This document shows positions 1 to 8,795 of a stretch of DNA of 64,000 bases, piece by piece (within the stretch, counting starts at the first letter, position 1; each line of letters begins with the position of its first letter). The DNA is from JAAUTT01 sp963846585 (GTDB taxonomy: Bacteria; Bacteroidota; Bacteroidia; Bacteroidales; JAAUTT01), in NCBI GenBank assembly GCA_963846585.1, contig CAWJWO010000018.1:567596-631595 (forward strand), read 5' to 3'. Below the pieces are notes generated by a model. The model was not told where the DNA came from. It made no database searches and was given only the letters and a program-made list of their open reading frames with translations. Position numbers and translations under genes: made by a program.

Positions 1-463
1 CAATGAATACTACCTGTACCTTATTATTAATGGAAATTCAAAATCAAAGCAAAAAATTTTTGAAGCAATAGAACAATCCCCAAAAAAGCTGCTTATAAAA
101 ACATTTTCAAAATTAGACTATAATGAACTGGTAAATTATTATATAAATTCAACAGGCCTGCTTATTCCTCTAAGGCCAACAATACAGGATACGGCAAGGT
201 TCCCTCATAAGCTGGCGGAATACACTGCTTCAGGAAATCCTGTTATCACTACTAAATGTGGTGAAATCCCAAAATATTTCACTGACCTGAAAAATGCTTT
301 AATTGCTGATTCCTACAATGAAGGAGAGTATTCGGAAAAGATGCAATTTGTAATAGACAATCCTGAACAAGCCAAAATGATTGGGAAACAGGGATTTGAT
401 ACCGGGCTTGAATATTTTAACTATCTCACTTATGGACCAAAAATAATTGCCATGATAAAATAA
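1..463 (+). CDS. Glycosyltransferase, C-terminal part (5' end outside window)
   Basis: The reading frame is open from base 2 to TAA at 461-463, about 153 residues. It closely matches the C-terminal third of the protein at 2578-3765: both have a LIPLR-PT/STVQD stretch, an RFPHK-EY motif and a YFTD segment. This region corresponds to the nucleotide-sugar donor-binding half of GT4 (GT-B fold) glycosyltransferases. The two paralogues flank the first asparagine-synthase gene, suggesting local duplication. The acceptor-binding N-terminal domain is not visible, and the substrate cannot be inferred. Confidence 0.75.
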   Translation, partial: NEYYLYLIINGNSKSKQKIFEAIEQSPKKLLIKTFSKLDYNELVNYYINSTGLLIPLRPTIQDTARFPHKLAEYTASGNPVITTKCGEIPKYFTDLKNALIADSYNEGEYSEKMQFVIDNPEQAKMIGKQGFDTGLEYFNYLTYGPKIIAMIK

Positions 464-497
464 TTGCTACCTTAGATTTAATAATAACAACAGGGAA

Positions 498-2372
498 ATG
501 TGCGGAATTGTTGGATTAATAAATTTTGATGAACAACAATCAATTAAAACTGAAGACCTTAAGACGATGGCCGATACCATCCGACACAGGGGGCCTGATG
601 ATGATGGTTATTATATTCATAAAAATGTAGGTTTAGGGTTCAGGAGGTTGTCTATTATCGACTTAAAAGCAGGACATCAGCCACTGGCTAATGAGGATGA
701 GTCTATATGGATAGTATTTAACGGTGAAATATACAATTACAAGGAATTACGTGAGTATTTACTTAAAAGGGGCCATGTTTTCAGGACAAATTCTGATACC
801 GAAACTATTGTACACCTATATGAACAATTTGGCACCGAATGTGTGCAAAAATTAAGGGGGATGTTCAGTTTTATGTTGTTCGACAGGAACAAGAATATCC
901 TTTTTGGAGCAAGGGACAGGTTTGGTATTAAACCATTTTATTATTATCATTCTGAAGATAAATTTATTTTTGGCTCAGAAATAAAACCACTTCTAACTAT
1001 TTCTGATATTGATAAGAGTATCGATTATGAAGGTTTAAACTATTATTTTACATTTGGTTACATTTCCAATAACTTATCGATTTACAAAAATATACATAAA
1101 CTAAGGCCATCTGAACAAATTGTAGTTGATCTGTCAAGTCGAAAAGTTTTAATCTCAAAATACTGGGAGATGGAATATCATCTTGATAAAAAGTTAAAAG
1201 GGAACGAGTTATTGGATTATGTTGATGAACAATTATCAAATGCGGTTAACAGCCACATGGTTTCGGATGTACCGGTAGGGGCATTCCTGAGCGGGGGTAT
1301 TGATTCCAGTTCTATAGTTGCCCTTATGTCAAAATATTCCTCTTCTCCTGTAAAAACTTTTACTATTGGGTTCAGGGAAGAAAAATATAACGAGTTGAAA
1401 TATGCACGTATTATCGCACAAAAATACCATACGGAGCATCACGAATATATAGTAGAACCCGAATCGGTCGAAATTCTTCCTTTATTGATAGGAAGCGTGG
1501 ATGAACCCTTTGCCGATAATTCAATAGTTCCTACATATTTTGTTTCAAAATTTGCCCGCGAACATGTTAAGGTTGTACTTTCAGGTGATGGCGGCGATGA
1601 GTTATTTATAGGGTATGGTTCATATCCTAAAATGAATTTAATTAACAAATTGAACTTCCCATCTACGCACCTGAATAAATATTTTTGGGGTACTATAAAT
1701 TCATTAATGCCAACATATTTTCATGGAAAGGGCTATTCTTATTTCCTTTCTCAAAATAAAAGTCATTTAGGGGCTTATTCATCGTCCATATGGATGAAGA
1801 CAGAAAGGAAACACCTGTATAATGATAATTTTACCGATAAAATTGAAGGCAGCTATCCGGAAAGCTATAAGATAAGTATAGCTTCAAAGAGCCAGGCCAA
1901 CAATTTTGTATCCCGGATGCAGGAAATCGATATGCGCACATATATGGTTGACGATATCCTTACTAAAGTGGACAGGGTTTCAATGCTAAATTCCCTCGAA
2001 GTAAGAGTGCCATTATTGGATCATATTTTCGTGCAACATATTTTGAATATACCATTTAAGTATAAATTCCAGGATAATAAGAAAAAATACATACTTAAAG
2101 AAGCTATGAAAAAATACCTTCCTGCTGAAATATTCAACAGGGGAAAACAAGGTTTTGATATACCACTTTCAGTCTGGTTCAAAAAAGAGCTTAATGAATA
2201 TTTATGCGATACGATAATAAACAGGAATGCCCATATATACGATTATGTTAATTATGAATATGTTCAGAAGATAATCAAATATGAACAATACGGAATGCGA
2301 AATTTCGGTCAAAGGATATGGTCGTTGCTAGTATTGGAAGAATGGCTAAAACAATATAAAGGGCATCTCTAA
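498..2372 (+). CDS. asnB: Asparagine synthase (glutamine-hydrolysing)-type amidotransferase
   Basis: The 624-aa protein starts MCGIVG, giving the N-terminal cysteine nucleophile of class II glutamine amidotransferases, followed by RHRGPDD and the FNGEIYN loop. Around residue 264 is the SGGIDSSS pyrophosphate loop of the ATP-dependent synthetase domain, then SGDGGDELF and VDRVSM further on. Length and domain order fit AsnB. In polysaccharide loci such enzymes probably amidate a sugar acid or other acceptor, though a role in free asparagine synthesis cannot be excluded. The last three codons and the stop lie in the left terminal repeat of a MITE-like element (2361-2482), so the native C-terminus may be slightly altered. 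Confidence 0.93.
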   Translation: MCGIVGLINFDEQQSIKTEDLKTMADTIRHRGPDDDGYYIHKNVGLGFRRLSIIDLKAGHQPLANEDESIWIVFNGEIYNYKELREYLLKRGHVFRTNSDTETIVHLYEQFGTECVQKLRGMFSFMLFDRNKNILFGARDRFGIKPFYYYHSEDKFIFGSEIKPLLTISDIDKSIDYEGLNYYFTFGYISNNLSIYKNIHKLRPSEQIVVDLSSRKVLISKYWEMEYHLDKKLKGNELLDYVDEQLSNAVNSHMVSDVPVGAFLSGGIDSSSIVALMSKYSSSPVKTFTIGFREEKYNELKYARIIAQKYHTEHHEYIVEPESVEILPLLIGSVDEPFADNSIVPTYFVSKFAREHVKVVLSGDGGDELFIGYGSYPKMNLINKLNFPSTHLNKYFWGTINSLMPTYFHGKGYSYFLSQNKSHLGAYSSSIWMKTERKHLYNDNFTDKIEGSYPESYKISIASKSQANNFVSRMQEIDMRTYMVDDILTKVDRVSMLNSLEVRVPLLDHIFVQHILNIPFKYKFQDNKKKYILKEAMKKYLPAEIFNRGKQGFDIPLSVWFKKELNEYLCDTIINRNAHIYDYVNYEYVQKIIKYEQYGMRNFGQRIWSLLVLEEWLKQYKGHL

Positions 2373-2482
2373 AAACCTCAACTTCTTTGTTGGGCTTCAA
2401 ATTTTAAATCCTCATTTACTGTTAGTAAACTCCGGTTTAAAATTCTCGCCCGCCTCGAATTTGAGAGTTTTTAGAGATGCCC
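2361..2482. mobile_element. MITE-like element with terminal inverted repeats
   Basis: GGGCATCTCTAAAAAC at 2361-2376 is matched in inverted orientation by GTTTTTAGAGATGCCC at 2467-2482. The ~122-bp interval has no coding capacity. TAAA occurs directly outside both ends, consistent with a short target duplication. This organisation is typical of non-autonomous derivatives of DDE-transposase insertion sequences; no transposase is present here. It sits exactly on the asnB stop codon. Confidence 0.75.
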
Positions 2483-2577
2483 TAAAAAATGCCTGTTAGA
2501 AAAATCCAAATTTTTATGGAAAATAATTTATTGCCTTTTAAATCGAGTTTTTGGATCATTAATCATTAAAATTTCTG

Positions 2578-3765
2578 ATGAGTGGGAAAAAGTACCTTAT
2601 TGTATATGTTGGTTTTAATGGTTTTCCTGAAGGATATGCCCCGGGTGAAAGACAACGGTTAATCTCCAGGTCGCTTGTTGAATTGGATAACCGCGTAATT
2701 ATACTTTCAAGAAAAGGGACAAATAACAGGGATTATATAAAATTACCTTTTCATGGTATAAAGGATGGGATGGAATATATTTTTACTTCAGGTTCAGCTT
2801 ACAGGCCAAAATCCTTTATTAAACGTAACATACTAAAAATAATCGGAGTAATTGGTGAGTTGTTTTTTCTCGTGTATTTACGTTTACATCACCGGATAAA
2901 TTATTTAATATTTTATTCCCGCGATATAAGGCTATTAAAGTATTATTCATTGTTATCAAAAATTCTCCATTATAAAATTATTATTGATTACACTGAACTG
3001 GCTTCATCCTTTGAAGAAAAAAAAATATTTTTTAAAAAATTCGAAACCAAATCCCCTTTTTATACTAATGGCGCTTTTTGCATTAGCTCATATTTACTTA
3101 ACACTGTTCAAAAATTAAACCCTGCCCTGCCACTTATAAAAGTTCCTATCATCTGTGATATTGGGGGAATTGAAAAGATAGCCGCCAGGCCAAAACAAAC
3201 AGATTATTTTTTATATTGCGGTACTTTGCATTATATCGATATAATTGAGTTTATTTTAAAATCGTTTGAGAAGGCTGCAACCGGAATTACAGAGCTGTAT
3301 CTTATTGTAAGCGGCAATGATAAAAACAAGGAGAAGCTAAATTTATTGATAAATAAATCTCAAAAAAATAAATTAATCAAAGTATTCTCCGACCTTAATT
3401 ATAATGATTTAATCGGATATTATAAAAGCGCACTGGCTCTTTTAATACCTTTAAGATCAACGGTTCAGGATATTTCAAGGTTCCCACATAAAATCGGAGA
3501 ATATTCCGCATCAGGAAGGCCTGTTATTTCGATGAAATATGGTGAAATTGCCATATATTTTACTGACATGGGAAATGCCCTGCTTGCAGATGATTATTCT
3601 TTGGAAAAGTTTAGGAAAATGATGGAATTTGTAATCAATAACCAGGCTAAAGCCACTGAAATTGGTTTGAACGGGAAACTTGTAGCATCTTCCTTTTTTG
3701 ATTATCGTGCCATTGGCCCCCAAATAATTAAGTTATTTGATAAACTTTCCACCAACAACCGGTAA
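2578..3765 (+). CDS. GT4-like glycosyltransferase
   Basis: The 395-aa protein begins with a Rossmann-like strand (KKYLIVYVGFNGFPEGYAPGE). A second Rossmann half starts at YFLYCGTLHY (about residue 216). The C-terminal RFPHK-GEYSASG segment occupies the place of the usual E-x7-E donor-binding motif. It is paralogous to the truncated gene at the left edge. The last residues (STNNR) and the stop are encoded by the start of an AACAACTAACAACC-type repeat, so the native C-terminus is probably a little different. It converges with the GT gene at 3794-4939. Donor and acceptor are unknown. Confidence 0.8.
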   Translation: MSGKKYLIVYVGFNGFPEGYAPGERQRLISRSLVELDNRVIILSRKGTNNRDYIKLPFHGIKDGMEYIFTSGSAYRPKSFIKRNILKIIGVIGELFFLVYLRLHHRINYLIFYSRDIRLLKYYSLLSKILHYKIIIDYTELASSFEEKKIFFKKFETKSPFYTNGAFCISSYLLNTVQKLNPALPLIKVPIICDIGGIEKIAARPKQTDYFLYCGTLHYIDIIEFILKSFEKAATGITELYLIVSGNDKNKEKLNLLINKSQKNKLIKVFSDLNYNDLIGYYKSALALLIPLRSTVQDISRFPHKIGEYSASGRPVISMKYGEIAIYFTDMGNALLADDYSLEKFRKMMEFVINNQAKATEIGLNGKLVASSFFDYRAIGPQIIKLFDKLSTNNR

Positions 3766-3793
3766 CCTACAACTAACAACCAACAACTTACAA

Positions 3794-4939
3794 CTATACT
3801 AATGCTTCGGTTATGTATTTATATAATTTCTTACCTACTTCATCCCAGGTGTACAGTTCATTAGCAATTTTAGCCCCATTTTCGCCCATATTTTTACATT
3901 TTTGGGGATTATTCAATAATTCTATCAGTACTTTTGCGTATTCATCGATATTATTGTTTATCAAATACCCGTTAACCCCGTTTGTTACCATATCAGGCAA
4001 TGCCCCTATATTATTTGCCACAATCGGAAGCCCGTAAGTCATTGCTTCCACAAACACCAACCCGAAAGGCTCACGCAGTGTAGGCATGCAAAAAACCGAT
4101 GCATGATTAAAATATTGAGGGAGTTCATCTAATTTAAGCTTACCAAGAACGGATATATTTGACTCTTCGTGAATTTTTGGGTTACATCCAATAATAATAA
4201 GTTGTGCATCTGGCACCTCAATTAATACTTTTTCAAATGTTTTAACCAATATCGGGCCACCTTTACGATCCCATTCCAAACCTACAAATAATATAGTTTT
4301 ATTATCATAAGTATTTTGATTTGTTTTATTATCCAATTCGACATTGCTTCCTGAATAAACACATTTAACCTTCGATTCAGGCACACAATATTCTTTAACT
4401 AACATTTTTGCAATATTCGAACTCATAGTAAAACAACGAAGAGCACTCAGATATAATTTTTTTTCGGTTTTAATAAAGGACGATGAACGGACATATTGCC
4501 GCGGGTTTATATCCGGATAAAAATAATTAGCCATAGTAATATGGTCGGAATATACGAAATGTGGCACACCCTCAACAGCCCCGTTGAATAATGATTGAAG
4601 CTGAAAAATGAAGAAATAGCTATCCGATTTAATTGCAGCAGTAGTATGTTTCCTGTAAATAGAAGCAAAATAAGAAGTACTCTTAAAAAAAGTAGAAATG
4701 TTGCTAATTTCTTTAGCTCCTGAAATAAAATCAATACCGTACTCCCAAATAAAGTAAAAAAGATTAATAAATAACTGAATTATAGTTATTTTCTTATGAA
4801 TTTCATAAACGTTAAAGGTTGATACATCACACTGTGGGAACCATTTTACCAGCTGCTTATAAATTGCAATATCGGTATATGAATAATCACGGTGCCTTAT
4901 AAGCAGGATCTTTTTCTTATCATTTGTTTGATATATCAT
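3794..4939 (-). CDS. GT4 family glycosyltransferase
   Basis: The 381-aa protein carries a clear GT4 donor half: KTILFVGLEWDRKGG, a QLIIIG strand, and REPFGLVFVEAMTYGLPIVA, the canonical E-x7-E-type motif that contacts the nucleotide sugar. It is cytoplasmic or peripheral to the inner membrane, with no signal peptide. Its start overlaps the 3' end of the upstream acyltransferase (4920-5468) by 20 bp, so the two are almost certainly co-transcribed and translationally coupled. The sugar specificity cannot be inferred. Confidence 0.88.
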   Translation of the reverse strand: MIYQTNDKKKILLIRHRDYSYTDIAIYKQLVKWFPQCDVSTFNVYEIHKKITIIQLFINLFYFIWEYGIDFISGAKEISNISTFFKSTSYFASIYRKHTTAAIKSDSYFFIFQLQSLFNGAVEGVPHFVYSDHITMANYFYPDINPRQYVRSSSFIKTEKKLYLSALRCFTMSSNIAKMLVKEYCVPESKVKCVYSGSNVELDNKTNQNTYDNKTILFVGLEWDRKGGPILVKTFEKVLIEVPDAQLIIIGCNPKIHEESNISVLGKLKLDELPQYFNHASVFCMPTLREPFGLVFVEAMTYGLPIVANNIGALPDMVTNGVNGYLINNNIDEYAKVLIELLNNPQKCKNMGENGAKIANELYTWDEVGKKLYKYITEALV

Positions 4940-5468
4940 TTAGATTAAAATGTTTAATCAGAAAAGCCTTTTTTTCTTTAGCAGAAAGGTTTTTGATATG
5001 AAGTGTGTTTTTATTAGCCAATAACATCTTCCCAAGCAATGAGCTTTTCATAATTACTTTAGCCGGATTGCCCATCACTACCGAATCGTCAGGAATTTTT
5101 CCCCTGATAACCGTGCCTGCCCCAATTATGCAGTTATTGCCAATTTCTGTATTAGGCAGAATAATTGAATCGATACCAATAAAACAATTATTTCCAACTT
5201 TTATTTGTCCGAACGAATCAATAGCAGGGTATTGATCCCTGTATATCCATACACTCCCATCATGCGTTACAAACCTTACGCCACTGGCGATAACCACATG
5301 ATCTCCAATTTCAATTAAATATGGTTCAGTATTATAAGAAGTATTTAGTATTATGCAATTATTCCCGATTTTTACGCCAAGTTTTCGTAATTTCTTAATC
5401 CGGTAGTTGTTTCCGGCAACTCCGAAGATAATTCTGTACTCTAATAATTCTAGCAATTGTCTGAACAT
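4920..5468 (-). CDS. Acyltransferase, left-handed beta-helix (hexapeptide repeat) family
   Basis: The 182-aa protein has repeated hexapeptide motifs: IGNNCIILN, IGDHVVIASGV, VGNNCFIGIDSIILPN, IGNNCIIGAGTVIRG, then the family-typical GNPAKVI. These build the left-handed parallel beta-helix of trimeric O- or N-acetyltransferases (WbbJ/maltose-acetyltransferase type) that use acetyl-CoA or another acyl-CoA. It is first in a two-gene minus-strand operon with the GT4 gene, so it probably acylates a sugar of the same repeat unit. The acyl group and position are unknown. Confidence 0.87.
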   Translation of the reverse strand: MFRQLLELLEYRIIFGVAGNNYRIKKLRKLGVKIGNNCIILNTSYNTEPYLIEIGDHVVIASGVRFVTHDGSVWIYRDQYPAIDSFGQIKVGNNCFIGIDSIILPNTEIGNNCIIGAGTVIRGKIPDDSVVMGNPAKVIMKSSLLGKMLLANKNTLHIKNLSAKEKKAFLIKHFNLNDISNK

Positions 5469-5633
5469 CCCTTTAATTTATTATAGAACAAAGAGCCAAG
5501 AGCCAGGAGCCAAGACTTGGGACGTGGGACGTGATTTGAGATTATAAAATCTTTTAACTGTGTTCTGTTTCCTGTCTTCTGTCTTCTGTTTTCTGACCTC
5601 TGTCTTCTGTTTTCATTTTCACGTTCCTAGCCC
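5469..5633. repeat. Low-complexity tandem repeats between two minus-strand genes
   Basis: Three word-like repeat types lie side by side: AGAGCCAAGAGCCAGGAGCC, GGGACGTGGGACGTG, and TGTCTTCTGTCTTCTG with variants. The right end (TAGCCCCTAATCCCTGAC) forms the last codons of the SGNH-like gene. The same words recur at 8.7, 14.4, 15.5, 18.5, 22.3, 23.25 and 63.7 kb. Confidence 0.85.
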
Positions 5634-6404
5634 CTAATCCCTGACAACATTTATTATACATTTACAAAATTCCGATGCTACCCTCCTGGAAAACTTTTTA
5701 TTCGGATGCGAATCGGTTCCTGATGTTGCAAATTCGTTTTTTAAATAAAGCCCGCCTTCCGTTTCCAATGAATAAAAATCAAACAAATATACGTTATCCC
5801 CTTTTTCTTTCCATTGATTTTTTACCCATTCGGTAAATTCCTTAGCCCTTAAAGCATTTTCGGGTACTGTTGATTTTTCAGTTAATGCCGCCAGCGTCCA
5901 GATAATAAATTTTGTATTTGGAAACTGATGCATTTTTTCTTTTAGCTTGTTGTATTGTTCCTTGTAAACTTCTAAGCTTTTTACCTCACTATCGGCACCG
6001 GATACTCCCGTGTCAGCAAGGATGTTGCTTCCCGGAAAGCAATGTTTAAAAATGATAACCTGAAATTCCGCCGTTAAAATTTCAAGTGTTGGTTCGCCCA
6101 TATAAGGCATATTGCCTGCATTTTTAACCCATATATTGTAATAATCAAACGGATAGTTTTTCCAGCCATAAATATTGCCTTTTGGAAAGAACTGTGATGA
6201 AAATTCGATTTTTAATTTGTTGTTATGGTTATATTTTGATAAGCTTTGAGTTACCTGTCCGTGTTTTGTTAATTTGTACAGGTATTTATTGGCATCCCCC
6301 TTTAAAATGTTATTGCCGGTGCTATGATGAAGAAATATTGCTTTTACTGATTGTCCCATTTTAAAAAAAATAAAAATATATACAATTAAACAATTATTTC
6401 TCAA
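5634..6404 (-). CDS. SGNH/GDSL-like hydrolase or acyl-modifying protein
   Basis: The 256-aa protein has IFLHHSTGNN near the N-terminus, resembling the nucleophile-serine block of SGNH hydrolases, and DSHPN near the C-terminus, resembling the D-x-x-H catalytic block. Such proteins in glycan loci add or remove O-acyl groups. Starting at 6404, the N-terminus has a short hydrophobic run (CLIVYIFIFF) and SVKA, which could be a signal peptide. An ATG at 6359 (MGQSVKA) would instead give a shorter cytoplasmic form, and the sequence does not decide between them. The final RD and stop come from an AGGGATTAGGGGCTAG repeat. It is divergent from the GT4 gene at 6536. Confidence 0.6.
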   Translation of the reverse strand: MRNNCLIVYIFIFFKMGQSVKAIFLHHSTGNNILKGDANKYLYKLTKHGQVTQSLSKYNHNNKLKIEFSSQFFPKGNIYGWKNYPFDYYNIWVKNAGNMPYMGEPTLEILTAEFQVIIFKHCFPGSNILADTGVSGADSEVKSLEVYKEQYNKLKEKMHQFPNTKFIIWTLAALTEKSTVPENALRAKEFTEWVKNQWKEKGDNVYLFDFYSLETEGGLYLKNEFATSGTDSHPNKKFSRRVASEFCKCIINVVRD

Positions 6405-6431
6405 TTTTGAAAGAAAACGTTTAAAATAATG

Positions 6432-6501
6432 GGTTTTATCAACGACTAAATATAAATTGTCAAATTAAAAGTATTTTGTATTTTGATAATTACGATATTT
6501 G
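6432..6501 (+). promoter_or_regulatory. Conserved promoter/leader element (copy 1)
   Basis: This ~70-bp stretch upstream of the GT4 gene at 6536 is closely repeated at 11942-12012 upstream of the ACP gene. Shared parts are a GTTTTATCAA box, TTGTCAAATTA (from 6457) and TAATTACGATATTTG (to 6501), in identical spacing across the last 45 bp. TTG at 6457-6459 and TATTTTGA at 6479-6486 are separated by 19 nt, matching the Bacteroidota -33/-7 arrangement. The conserved block downstream of the -7 box may be a regulatory site. Confidence 0.65.
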
Positions 6502-6535
6502 ATATATTTACAGGAAACGCCAAAATTGAAAATAC

Positions 6536-7639
6536 ATGAATAAACCCAGAATTGCAGTAATAGGGTTAAAAGGGTTGCCAGCCTTTGGTGGGGCTGCTAC
6601 CGTGGGCGAAAATATTATCAGGCAGTTAAAGGATAATTACGATTTCACCGTCTATGCCGTTGCTTCTCATACTTCACACAGGGGAAAAGAAAACGGGTAC
6701 AGGCAGATTGTTTTTTCAATTTTTCCCTTTAAGACTTTCAATGTTTTTGTATACTATATTAAATCGATGTTACATTGTCTTTTTGCTGCAAATTACGATC
6801 TTATCCATCTTCATCATGTCGACGGTGCATTTATCCTGCCTTTTTTGCGATTAAAATATAAAGTGGTTTCCACTTCCCATGCCAGGCCACAATTTCATGA
6901 TAAGTTTCCCAAGCCGGTAAAGTGGTTTTTTGCCGTAAATGAACGGATCATGCTTTATATGGCCAGTGAGGTTACTGCAGTAGCCCGCCCCCTCTCCGAT
7001 TTCTATACCAGCCAGACCCACCGTAAAATTCATTTTATACCAAATGGCATAAGTATGAATCTCACTATAAACAGTGATCCCATTCCATACAAGGATTACT
7101 TGTTATTTGCCGCAGGCAGGGTTATTCCTTCCAAAGGGTGCCATCTGATGCTCGAAGCTCTTAATCAACTCAACTATAAAGGAAAGGTGCTGGTTATAGG
7201 AGACATACACCAGGTACCTAAATATGAAAAAGAGCTGCTTTCTTATAAAAAAGCACTTGACGTGGATTTTCTTGAGATAATAAAGGATAAATCCATATTA
7301 CTAAACTATGTCCACCATTCAACCCTTTTCATTTATCCTACTCTATATGAAGCAATGAGCATTATGTTACTTGAGGTTGCTTTCGCGCAAACTCCAATAT
7401 TGTGCAGCGACTTAGTTGAAAATAAAGCTATGTTCAGCTCAAACGAAGTTACATTCTTTCGTTCAAACGATATTGATGACCTTACACAAAAAATCTCCCA
7501 TGCCCTCAATAATCCGAAAGAAATGATTGAAAAATCTGCTTTAGCCTATGAAAAATTAAATAACCATTACAACTGGGTTACAATATCAAAAGCCTATGAT
7601 AAGATATTCAAAGGTTTATTACAAAATATTAAGAAATAA
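6536..7639 (+). CDS. GT4 family glycosyltransferase (paralogue of 17376-18479)
   Basis: The 367-aa protein has the N-terminal IGLKGLPAFGGAATVGEN glycine-rich loop seen in rhamnosyltransferase-like GT4 enzymes. The LHHVDGAF segment, the YLLFAAGRVIPSKG donor-domain start and EAMSIMLLE (E-x7-E) follow. It has exactly the same length as the paralogue at 17376-18479, with long identical stretches. Transcription probably starts from the conserved element just upstream. Its 3' end overlaps the convergent deacetylase gene by 21 bp. Sugar specificity is unknown. Confidence 0.88.
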   Translation: MNKPRIAVIGLKGLPAFGGAATVGENIIRQLKDNYDFTVYAVASHTSHRGKENGYRQIVFSIFPFKTFNVFVYYIKSMLHCLFAANYDLIHLHHVDGAFILPFLRLKYKVVSTSHARPQFHDKFPKPVKWFFAVNERIMLYMASEVTAVARPLSDFYTSQTHRKIHFIPNGISMNLTINSDPIPYKDYLLFAAGRVIPSKGCHLMLEALNQLNYKGKVLVIGDIHQVPKYEKELLSYKKALDVDFLEIIKDKSILLNYVHHSTLFIYPTLYEAMSIMLLEVAFAQTPILCSDLVENKAMFSSNEVTFFRSNDIDDLTQKISHALNNPKEMIEKSALAYEKLNNHYNWVTISKAYDKIFKGLLQNIKK

Positions 7640-8605
7640 TTTTGGCAGGTAATTAAAGGATAAAGCCTGACGAGGCAACAAAAACGGGTTGATTCCTTCA
7701 GTGAACCTTTTCTTTTCTGTAGTAAACCCTATTTTAAAATTATTTTTCATGCTCAACTCAATTATATTGGAAGGATAATCTACTTTAACTCTCCCATTTG
7801 GATAGCAATAAACTACAGGTATTTTACCGGTAATTTGCTGTATGAATTTTTGAGATTCGAGTTGTTCAAAATTTATTTGTTCATTATTCAGTGTTGAAAG
7901 AATATAATGGTTATATCCGTGTGACCCGAAATATACCAAAGGATCCTTAGCCATTATTTTAATTTCTTCTATTGATAATACTTCCTCAGTATCGTATAAC
8001 GAATTATAACACAACCATTCATCATTTGAAAGAAGGGATTCAACTTTTAAAAGAAAAGCTTCCTTTTCGTCAACTTTAAAGTATTTGAAAAGTTTTACCA
8101 TCGAAATAATTTCTGCATTAATATCCTTATTGCTCCGAAGTAATTTTGCATATGGCTGAAGTAATTCCTGTCGTTTAACTTTATCCTGACAATGCGTTAA
8201 GGCGCAATAAATGTTATAATTATCAAATCGTTTATGTTCAATTATATTTCGTGTTGACAAAAATATGGTAAATGGAATATTTTTGGACGACAAATATGGA
8301 TATAGCACTGTGTAATTATTTTTATACCCGTCATCAAAAGTCAGGTGAATCCACGGATGTTGTATCTTTTTACCATTCAGTACAACTTCCATTGCCTCTT
8401 CCATTGACAGGAATACGAACCCCATTTTTTCCCATAACTCAATCATCTGTTTAAAATGGACCATTTCAATATGCAAATCCTGGATCAGGGCATTTGACTT
8501 TTTTTTATCAATAACACCGTGCCCAAATAAAAAAAATGAAGGTTTTCGTAACCTGTAATAAGGACTTAATATCCTGAAAAAATTCAATGGTATAATATTT
8601 CTCAT
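7619..8605 (-). CDS. Polysaccharide deacetylase (NodB homology domain)
   Basis: The 328-aa protein contains LTFDDGYKNN (about residue 88), the NodB motif 1 with the catalytic/metal aspartates, and GSHGYNH, the H-x3-5-H metal-binding motif 2. VYCYPNGR resembles motif 3. Such CE4-family enzymes remove N- or O-acetyl groups from polysaccharides using a divalent metal. No clear signal peptide is visible, so it may act on cytoplasmic or lipid-linked intermediates. It lies between two glycosyltransferases on a mixed-strand segment, and its 3' end overlaps the convergent GT gene. Confidence 0.87.
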   Translation of the reverse strand: MRNIIPLNFFRILSPYYRLRKPSFFLFGHGVIDKKKSNALIQDLHIEMVHFKQMIELWEKMGFVFLSMEEAMEVVLNGKKIQHPWIHLTFDDGYKNNYTVLYPYLSSKNIPFTIFLSTRNIIEHKRFDNYNIYCALTHCQDKVKRQELLQPYAKLLRSNKDINAEIISMVKLFKYFKVDEKEAFLLKVESLLSNDEWLCYNSLYDTEEVLSIEEIKIMAKDPLVYFGSHGYNHYILSTLNNEQINFEQLESQKFIQQITGKIPVVYCYPNGRVKVDYPSNIIELSMKNNFKIGFTTEKKRFTEGINPFLLPRQALSFNYLPKLFLNIL

Positions 8606-8795
8606 GTATTATTGTATGTGCTTGAGTATATTGCTTTATTAGTTTATGAGGTTTATATGTTTATACGTTTAGATGTTTATGAGGTTTATAAGGTTTATAA
8701 GGTTTATAAGGTTTATAATATTTCCATCACCTCATCACTTCTGTCCTCTGTCTTCTGTCCTCTGTCCTCTGTCCTCTGTCTTCTGTCTTCTTTTA
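8606..8795. repeat. Low-complexity arrays (GTTTATAAG and TCTGTCCTC words)
   Basis: 8640-8720 is an array of GAGGTTTATA/AAGGTTTATA units, and 8740-8790 an array of TGTCCTC/TGTCTTC units. Both words recur in inverted orientation near 14.4-14.5 kb. Open frames across this stretch are repeat artefacts. Confidence 0.88.
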
